From Acidobacteriaceae bacterium (lineage in GTDB: Bacteria > Acidobacteriota > Terriglobia > Terriglobales > Acidobacteriaceae): a stretch of DNA of 37,771 bases. This document shows, piece by piece, positions 33,217 through 37,771 of this stretch; the first letter of the stretch is position 1; each line of letters opens with the position of its first letter. The notes under the pieces were generated by a model. That model was not told the origin of the DNA, did not search any database, and saw only the letters and a list, made by a program, of their open reading frames with translations. The stretch spans positions 1 to 37,771 of the forward strand of contig PMWW01000121.1 in the NCBI GenBank assembly GCA_003165795.1, given 5' to 3'. A program made the position numbers and the translations under genes.

Positions 33217-33759
33217 CTACTTGGCCAGGTTCTTGAACGGCAGGAACGCCATGAAGTCGGCGTGATGCACGATATAGGCTTCGGTGGTGCGCTTCACCAG
33301 ATCGCCTTCAGCAGCGTGTGCCGCAATGATGTGGCAGACAGCGTCAGGCACGCCGCACTCCATAGCCAATGCTACGCCTGTGAAGGGATGGCGCAACAGC
33401 TCGCCACGCTTGCTCTGCCGCGTCTTGCCGTCCACGTTCTCGTACTCAAGCAGCTTGCCTACGTCGGCCAGGATAGCGCCGGCAATGACGGTGTCCATGT
33501 CGATGGGCAGGGCCCGGCCCATGAACTCGATCATGCTCTCGGCTGCCTGGCGCGCGATGTGCACTACGCAGCGCTTGTGCTCCATGAAGGTCGTGGGACA
33601 GTTCGGCACCAGCAGGGTGAAGGGAATCCGATTCAGGTCGTCGGGCGTGAGTGGACTCAATTCGAGCGCTCTTTGCCAGGTCTTCGTGATTTGCTCGCGA
33701 AGCTCGGGATTCTTGATCCATTCGATCTCAGGCCAGAGTTTGAGAACTGCGTCGCGCAT
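33217..33759 (-). CDS. HD-superfamily-like protein with a degenerate HD motif
   Basis: The 180-residue protein has the helical pattern of HD-domain proteins: VVHIARQAAESM, AGAILADVGKLLEYE, RHPFTGVALAMECG, HIIAAHAAEGD and VHHADFMAF. In a working phosphohydrolase the second block would read HD-x-GK, but here it is AD-x-GK: the metal-binding His is replaced by Ala (codon GCC). Other histidines and the last HxD are kept. Metal binding may be altered or lost. A GGAGGAGGAGCG site directly precedes the ATG. It is the first gene of the tricarboxylate operon; its role there is unknown, perhaps regulatory or as an enzyme of new specificity. Confidence 0.75.
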   Translation of the reverse strand: MRDAVLKLWPEIEWIKNPELREQITKTWQRALELSPLTPDDLNRIPFTLLVPNCPTTFMEHKRCVVHIARQAAESMIEFMGRALPIDMDTVIAGAILADVGKLLEYENVDGKTRQSKRGELLRHPFTGVALAMECGVPDAVCHIIAAHAAEGDLVKRTTEAYIVHHADFMAFLPFKNLAK

Positions 33760-34320
33760 CGCTCCTCCTCCGCTGTGCCGGATGGAATTGCACCCAAGGA
33801 TTAAACAGAGGGGAATTCTGTCCGAAGGCGAACGGATATTCGTATCATTCTTGTCGCGGCAGGGCTATGACAGGCATCACACGAAGCCGGGACGGAGGCT
33901 GCTCAAGCTGTGATCGGCAAGTTCTTTGCGCCGGTTTGTGGAACCAAGGCCCATAGCTTTTGTCGAACGTGATCTCCTGAGTGTACCCGCCTGCAGGATT
34001 TCGTTCCCCACCCTTTCACCGCAGGTACGAAAGGATTGATTGGATAAGAGAGAAGGCTCGCTTCGATCCGGTAGTCTTGGTTTGTGGACTAAGACACTGG
34101 GGAAGGAAGGAGCCTTCCATGCTTTTAGGGTGAAGTGTTGCAAAAGTAAGCCACAAATGGGGTAATTTTGGGCTGTATCGGTGCGGATGGAAGACCGTCA
34201 GGAGTTCTCCGATAGAAAAATCGTTTCACGGTGTCACGAACGGGCGAGACCGGTGTAATATGGTGTCCTTTTCGAGGTAACAAAAAGAAATTCCGGATTA
34301 GCCTGTCCGGGGAGGTTAAT
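33760..34320. other. Spacer between the tricarboxylate operon and the membrane cassette
   Basis: About 560 bases with divergent genes at both ends, so both promoters should lie here. A short minus-strand frame (33877-34143) has no SD or protein-like features and was not called. GAAGGCTC near 34052 and GAGCCTTC near 34110 form a long-range inverted repeat. A TTTAAT about 50 bases before the HD start (minus strand) is a weak -10 candidate. Confidence 0.5.
34256..34261 (+). promoter_or_regulatory. Candidate -10 (TAATAT) for the three-gene membrane cassette
   Basis: TGTAATAT about 60 bases before the start at 34321; no good -35 was seen. The implied leader contains a short CCGGA/TCCGG hairpin just before the SD GGGGAGG. 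Weak, given only because it is the best match in the spacer. Confidence 0.3.
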
Positions 34321-35238
34321 ATGTCCGCCCGCTCTGATCTGTACGGCCCTTCCGGGTCGCCGTTCCAGCATCAATACGCAAAGGAACTGGAAAGCCGTGA
34401 GCAACACTTTACGACGCCCCGCGTTTTTGAGATGGAGGCCAGTCAGGTCAAGATTAAGTCTCTGCCTGGCGGAGCTATATGGGGTGTGGTCGGACTCCCT
34501 GGCTCCCCAACGATTACATCCTTGATCAGGGCTTTGGAGTCGAAGGATTATTCGGTCCTGGACGGCCTGGCTCGTGCCCAACTGACCCGCTTCGATTCCT
34601 TTGAGGCGATCAGGAAACTAGGGGTCGGAAAACTATCCGATATTCCGGTGCTTGCCGATCTGCATTACCGCCAGCGCCGCATAGCTCCCGGTCTCTTCAC
34701 CACGCCATCCCTTGACGCTTTAATCTCGGTAATGCCGTACACCGGGGGGCGATTGACCCATGAGGACTTTCAGCTCGCACAGTACCCTTTACCCTCACGC
34801 GAAGCCAACCTCGAATGCGTGGTCGTGATTCGCCACCCAGTGCTCACCGACATTGAAAAACAAATCCTCGATCGCGTACCTAACGAATATCCTGAAGGCG
34901 TCGTTGGCAACCCCCCCAGTATGTTCTTTCCCGGTGTGGTTGCGGGTTTCGTGGTGATCGGTTTGTTATTGGTGGCGGGCAAGTATTTTCTACAATGGGC
35001 CACGCGACACGTTGAGCAGGCCCAGGGAGGTCAGCAGCAGGGAGGCCAGGACATGGCGGGTCAGGGCGACCAGGGAGGTCAGGACGACCAGGGAGGCCAG
35101 GACGATAGCGGCCTTTTTGGGAGTTATCACCCGGCCGAAATGCTCGCCGAGGTGGGCAAAATCGACCCCAGTGTGGCAGCTGAAACGCTGCTGGAGATCC
35201 GGTCTGAATTAATCAAAGCTCATCTCCTGGGGGTCTGA
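34321..35238 (+). CDS. Unrecognised single-pass membrane protein with a Gly/Gln/Asp repeat tail
   Basis: The 305-residue protein was not recognised. The start at 34321 follows GGGGAGG at 5 bases. Residues 1-200 are soluble-looking and mixed, with GGAIWGVVGLPGSPTITSLIRALES and ANLECVVVIRHPVLTDIEKQILDRVPNEYP as the most structured parts. A membrane helix is at about 203-224 (FPGVVAGFVVIGLLLVAGKYFL), followed by a low-complexity tail of QGGQ, QGDQ and QDDQ units (234-264). A short helical end (PAEMLAEVGKIDPSVAAETLLEIRSELIKAHLLGV) closes it. There is no N-terminal signal. It is the first gene of a three-gene cassette (8-base gap, then a 4-base overlap). It may be the substrate or partner of the two membrane proteins that follow. 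Confidence 0.75.
   Translation: MSARSDLYGPSGSPFQHQYAKELESREQHFTTPRVFEMEASQVKIKSLPGGAIWGVVGLPGSPTITSLIRALESKDYSVLDGLARAQLTRFDSFEAIRKLGVGKLSDIPVLADLHYRQRRIAPGLFTTPSLDALISVMPYTGGRLTHEDFQLAQYPLPSREANLECVVVIRHPVLTDIEKQILDRVPNEYPEGVVGNPPSMFFPGVVAGFVVIGLLLVAGKYFLQWATRHVEQAQGGQQQGGQDMAGQGDQGGQDDQGGQDDSGLFGSYHPAEMLAEVGKIDPSVAAETLLEIRSELIKAHLLGV
35020..35108 (+). repeat. Imperfect tandem repeat coding the Gly/Gln/Asp tail
   Basis: Units of CAGGGAGGTCAG / CAGGGAGGCCAG alternate with GACGAC, GACATGGCG and CAGCAG. The last two units (an 18-base period around 35071-35106) are nearly identical. Such a tract can expand or contract by slippage in steps that keep the reading frame. Confidence 0.75.
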
Positions 35239-35245
35239 ATTATTC

Positions 35246-35818
35246 ATGTCGTACTTCATCGTGCTGTTTTTGGTTGGCTGGCTGGCCCTCTCTGTTGCGG
35301 CGCAGGTGCGGGGGCAGCACTTGCGGTCGGCGAGAAAGATACTCGGTCGAATCAGAGACTACGACTATTGCTCTATGATCCCTTCGTGGTCCTTCTTCGC
35401 ACCCAATCCGGGCACGAGAGACTTCCAGTTGATGTATCGTGACAAGTTGCTCGATGGCCAGTTCACGGTGTGGAAGTCGGTCCAATGTCTGTCCTACCCA
35501 TACCTCAGGTTCGTTTGGAATCCACACAAGAGACGCGCGAAGGCCATCGTCGACCTCTGCGTTTTCCTTATGGGCGATCTAAAGCGTGTCCTAGAGGCGG
35601 AGGCCCCTGAAAAAGCGGAGGCCCTTGGTAAGAGCATTTATATATCTCTGCCTTATATAGGTCTGGCAACCTACATATCCCGCGTTCCTCATAGCCCATT
35701 CAGCGATTTCACTCAGTTTATGATCGCCACCAGCTACGGCTTCGACACCGATAAGCCCCCTGAGATCGCTTTCATATCGCCGTTATATCGCCTCCAAGAA
35801 CTTGCGTCAGCGGCATGA
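35246..35818 (+). CDS. Small membrane-anchored protein with a W-x-FFAPNP motif (SdpA/DUF5819-like)
   Basis: The 190-residue protein starts with a membrane or signal segment (about 2-19, SYFIVLFLVGWLALSVAA). It then has the motif MIPSWSFFAPNPGTRDFQLMYRD (about 44-66). A W-x-F-F-x-P-x-P-x-x-x-D pattern just after a membrane anchor is typical of proteins encoded beside HTTM proteins (SdpA-like and DUF5819-like). The rest (KSVQCLSYPYLRFVWNPHKRR, then a helical LKRVLEAEAPEKAEALGKSIYISLPYIGLATYI) is not recognised. It starts 8 bases after the preceding gene and overlaps the HTTM gene by four bases (ATGA). Function is inferred only: a helper of the HTTM protein. Confidence 0.78.
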   Translation: MSYFIVLFLVGWLALSVAAQVRGQHLRSARKILGRIRDYDYCSMIPSWSFFAPNPGTRDFQLMYRDKLLDGQFTVWKSVQCLSYPYLRFVWNPHKRRAKAIVDLCVFLMGDLKRVLEAEAPEKAEALGKSIYISLPYIGLATYISRVPHSPFSDFTQFMIATSYGFDTDKPPEIAFISPLYRLQELASAA

Positions 35819-36654
35819 CTCCGGAAGACGCAGTCGGAATCGCCGTCAAGCTCATCTCCATCGGAGTTATTATTGACGCCGCTGAAGGCCTGTGGATCCG
35901 GCAAGAATTTGGCCCGAGCGGCCTTTTCAATTGGCAGGTACTCCGCACTACCCACCGCTGGATGTCTCGCCGGTCTGCCACTCTTGTACTTGATGGCGTA
36001 TTGCAGTATCCCAACTACCTGGCTCTCTTGATCGTCGAAATCATCTGTGCCGCCGTTCTTCTGGGGCGAACGTCCACGTTGCTTCTCTGCATTGTATTGG
36101 CGGTGCGGCTTCTCTCGCACTTGAGAAATCAGTATGGCCTTGACGGCGCCGACCAGATGCTGGTCGTCGTGCTCGCGGGCTGCATTGGTTGGCGAATTGC
36201 ACCTGAATCTTGGGCAAAAGAAGTCTGTATCTGGTTTGTGTGTTTGCAAGCCATCTTGTCTTACGTGACGGCGGGAACCGCCAAGGCGATCTCGCCTGTG
36301 TGGCGCAGTGGCACCGCGGTGCGAGACATCCTCCGTACCAATTATGTAGGTAGTCGCATATCGTTCCAATGGCTGAGTCGCAACTCGCGGCTTTCCTGGG
36401 CAGCTTGCTGGGGCACCATACTGTTTGAGTGCGCCATGCCGATTCTGATTTTCTGCGGTCCTAAGCTTTGCTTGGTGTTCTTGGCTTGTGGCGTTTTGTT
36501 TCATGTCTCGATTGCGATCACCATGGGCCTGAACGATTTCCCGTGGGCGTTCTTAGCAACTTATCCGTTTATCTTTCTGTGCTCAGTCGACTTCGCTGCC
36601 GCAATTAGGCACGGTGCTTACTGGGTCAGTACTGCAGGAAAAACGGTGCGCTAG
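35815..36654 (+). CDS. HTTM-domain membrane protein (SdpB / vitamin-K-carboxylase-like)
   Basis: The 279-residue protein has about six to eight hydrophobic helices. It carries two landmarks of the HTTM (horizontally transferred transmembrane) family: LRNQYGLDGADQM (about 103-115) and YVTAGTAKAISPVWRSGTAVRDIL (about 150-173). HTTM proteins include SdpB, needed to mature the SdpC killing peptide in Bacillus, and the membrane part of vitamin-K-dependent gamma-carboxylases. At 279 residues it is the short SdpB-like kind without the lumenal carboxylase domain. It is translationally coupled to the FFAPNP protein. Whether the cassette matures a peptide or serves another membrane role is not shown. 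Confidence 0.85.
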   Translation: MTPEDAVGIAVKLISIGVIIDAAEGLWIRQEFGPSGLFNWQVLRTTHRWMSRRSATLVLDGVLQYPNYLALLIVEIICAAVLLGRTSTLLLCIVLAVRLLSHLRNQYGLDGADQMLVVVLAGCIGWRIAPESWAKEVCIWFVCLQAILSYVTAGTAKAISPVWRSGTAVRDILRTNYVGSRISFQWLSRNSRLSWAACWGTILFECAMPILIFCGPKLCLVFLACGVLFHVSIAITMGLNDFPWAFLATYPFIFLCSVDFAAAIRHGAYWVSTAGKTVR

Positions 36655-36800
36655 AAAATTGGGTCGGCTGCGGAGGCGTGGTGGAATTTGTGTTCTTTTA
36701 TTACTCCGAAGGCCGACTCGACCTCAGACTTTGATGCTTGAGCCAGGGAGTAGGATTTTTCTTGATCTGACGTGGAGTGCGACCCAGTACCTTCGAGTCC

Positions 36801-36832
36801 GGCTCCACTGCCTGCTTGCAAACAATGGAGCC
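36801..36832 (+). terminator. Possible terminator after the membrane cassette
   Basis: Stem GGCTCCA/TGGAGCC with an 18-base loop, followed by AGGCTAAGGTTTTC. The T run is short and displaced by about 9 bases, so it is a weak candidate. It lies between the converging HTTM and beta-helix genes. Confidence 0.3.
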
Positions 36833-36850
36833 AGGCTAAGGTTTTCTTGG

Positions 36851-37771
36851 TTATCGAACGACACTAGTCGCAGCAACGGGAGTTAGGATTGGACTAGGAG
36901 GGGGTCCGCTTATCCCGGTGGCTGCCTGCAGGCTATTCCAACTAATTCCAGACACTTTTCCGTCGGTCGTGTCCGTCCACAACGGACTAGTGAGCTGATA
37001 ATCGTACTCGCTTGGATTTGCGTAGGTGAAGGCCACCATCGTCGCATAATTGTGGGCTGGGAAGGGCTCCAGGCGGTCGCCGCTCGGCACATACATCACG
37101 TTCCCATAAAAACGGGGAGACAGAGGAGCCGGATCGCCCATGTAATATCCTAATCCAGTTATCCCGCCATAAATGGTTACCTCACCGCAATCACCATTTG
37201 GCTGTCGCGTCATCGCGTTGTCGAGAACCCAAACATTGTGGGTCGAGGAGTAACCTTCCGGAGGGGTGCAGCCCCACGAAAGTTGAGGCAAGCTAAAATA
37301 AGCAGAATTCCAAAGAATCGACCTATCGGCCATCAGCACTGTGTTGTGTTGAAAAATAAAATCAGTTTCCCCCGGCAAGCTACCATTGACTGGACCGCAT
37401 CCGCTGCAGCCGCCGTCTAGCTTGAGTGCCCCATGTTGATAAGTGTCTTGGGTGTCTCTGAGTAAGATCAGGTTATTGTCAATCCACAGCCGCTTGCTTT
37501 CTCCCGCATTCGTACACTGCGGATAGCCGAATGGTGCACCGCAATTGTTGTCGGCCTCCAGCGTCGAAATACCGGAATTAACGCTATTCAGGAGGTTACT
37601 CTGGAACAAAACGTCATCGACGACAGCGATGTTGCCGCTTTGGCTGGTGCGCGGAGTGAAAACAACAGATGTCCCGGTCGTCGCGCTCATCCAGGTGTTC
37701 TGCATAACATTTCCGGTGACCACTACTCGCCGCGCGCTCTTGAATTCCAAGTTGTCCTTCTCAACCCACTG
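36851..37771 (-). CDS. Right-handed parallel beta-helix protein, C-terminal part (runs off the right edge)
   Basis: The last 306 codons of a larger protein are present, with the stop at 36851; the frame is open at base 37771 and the N-terminus is missing. The sequence consists of short beta-strand-and-turn coils typical of right-handed beta-helices: NLEFKSARRVVVTGNVMQNTW, then VVDDVLFQSNLLNSVNSGIS, RLWIDNNLILLRD, DFIFQHNTVLMADRSILWN, THNVWVLDNAMTR and PRFYGNVMYVP. Phrases of the form LELKNARRVLVEGN are common in secreted acidobacterial beta-helix proteins. Such proteins are usually exported and bind or cleave polysaccharides, but no catalytic residues can be assigned to this part. It converges with the HTTM gene. 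Confidence 0.85.
   Translation of the reverse strand, partial: QWVEKDNLEFKSARRVVVTGNVMQNTWMSATTGTSVVFTPRTSQSGNIAVVDDVLFQSNLLNSVNSGISTLEADNNCGAPFGYPQCTNAGESKRLWIDNNLILLRDTQDTYQHGALKLDGGCSGCGPVNGSLPGETDFIFQHNTVLMADRSILWNSAYFSLPQLSWGCTPPEGYSSTHNVWVLDNAMTRQPNGDCGEVTIYGGITGLGYYMGDPAPLSPRFYGNVMYVPSGDRLEPFPAHNYATMVAFTYANPSEYDYQLTSPLWTDTTDGKVSGISWNSLQAATGISGPPPSPILTPVAATSVVR

Noticed and set aside
33877-34143. 88-codon minus-strand frame upstream of the tricarboxylate operon
   Set aside because: No SD, no recognisable domain and a repeat-like composition; kept as spacer.

Overview
The window looks like a chromosomal segment of an acidobacterium (Acidobacteriota, Terriglobia/Koribacter-like). This is inferred from four things: a tandem NAD+-I (nadA-motif) riboswitch in front of nadA, an RNA class known mainly from this phylum; a moderately high-GC genome with Acidobacteria-like proteins; many intergenic palindromes of the GGGGCTAAAGCCC, GCTGGCCTGAAGGCCAGC and TCATCCTGAGCG types; and ATP-synthase genes in the order b', b, delta, alpha with no a or c subunit beside them. 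No rRNA, tRNA, CRISPR array or intact insertion sequence was recognised.

Layout. 1-4.2 kb (minus strand): an M48/Ste24-type membrane protease, then the start of the F1Fo operon (b', b, delta, alpha; alpha runs off the left edge). 4.2-7.0 kb (plus): a structured leader, a YeiH-type putative sulfate/sulfite exporter and a secreted M28 metallopeptidase. 7.0-13.2 kb: an ABC-F ATPase, a DUF2203 protein, nadA with its riboswitch, a small membrane protein and moaA. 13.2-17.8 kb (minus): an electron-transfer-flavoprotein locus (etfB, two small membrane proteins, etfA, ETF-ubiquinone oxidoreductase), which would carry electrons from acyl-CoA-type dehydrogenases to the quinone pool. 18-25 kb: ada (DNA alkylation repair), a GT39-type glycosyltransferase, a HAD hydrolase, a DUF302 protein, a SpoIIE/PP2C phosphatase, a small zinc-ribbon protein, a possible structured RNA with a terminator, and a small secreted protein.

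25.1-33.8 kb (minus) is the first notable block: six genes in one direction encoding an HD-like protein, an MmgE/PrpD protein, a one-chain aconitase/homoaconitase-like enzyme, an isocitrate/isopropylmalate-type dehydrogenase, a fused citrate-lyase acyl-carrier/beta protein (CitD-CitE) and the citrate-lyase alpha subunit (CitF). On paper the dehydrogenase, hydro-lyase and lyase link a 2-oxoacid, through a tricarboxylate, to an oxoacid plus acetate. The true substrate (citrate, homocitrate, methylcitrate or citramalate series) cannot be settled from sequence alone.

34.2-36.7 kb (plus) is the second notable block: a compact three-gene membrane cassette that looks more AT-rich than its surroundings. 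It encodes a single-pass protein with a Gly/Gln/Asp repeat tail, a small membrane-anchored protein with a W-x-FFAPNP motif, and an HTTM (SdpB / vitamin-K-carboxylase-like) membrane protein. It resembles SdpAB-type peptide-maturation modules, but the first protein was not recognised. The right edge cuts a secreted beta-helix protein.

Gene starts were moved from the longest frame to internal codons wherever a ribosome-binding site, a family N-terminus or a leader RNA supported it.
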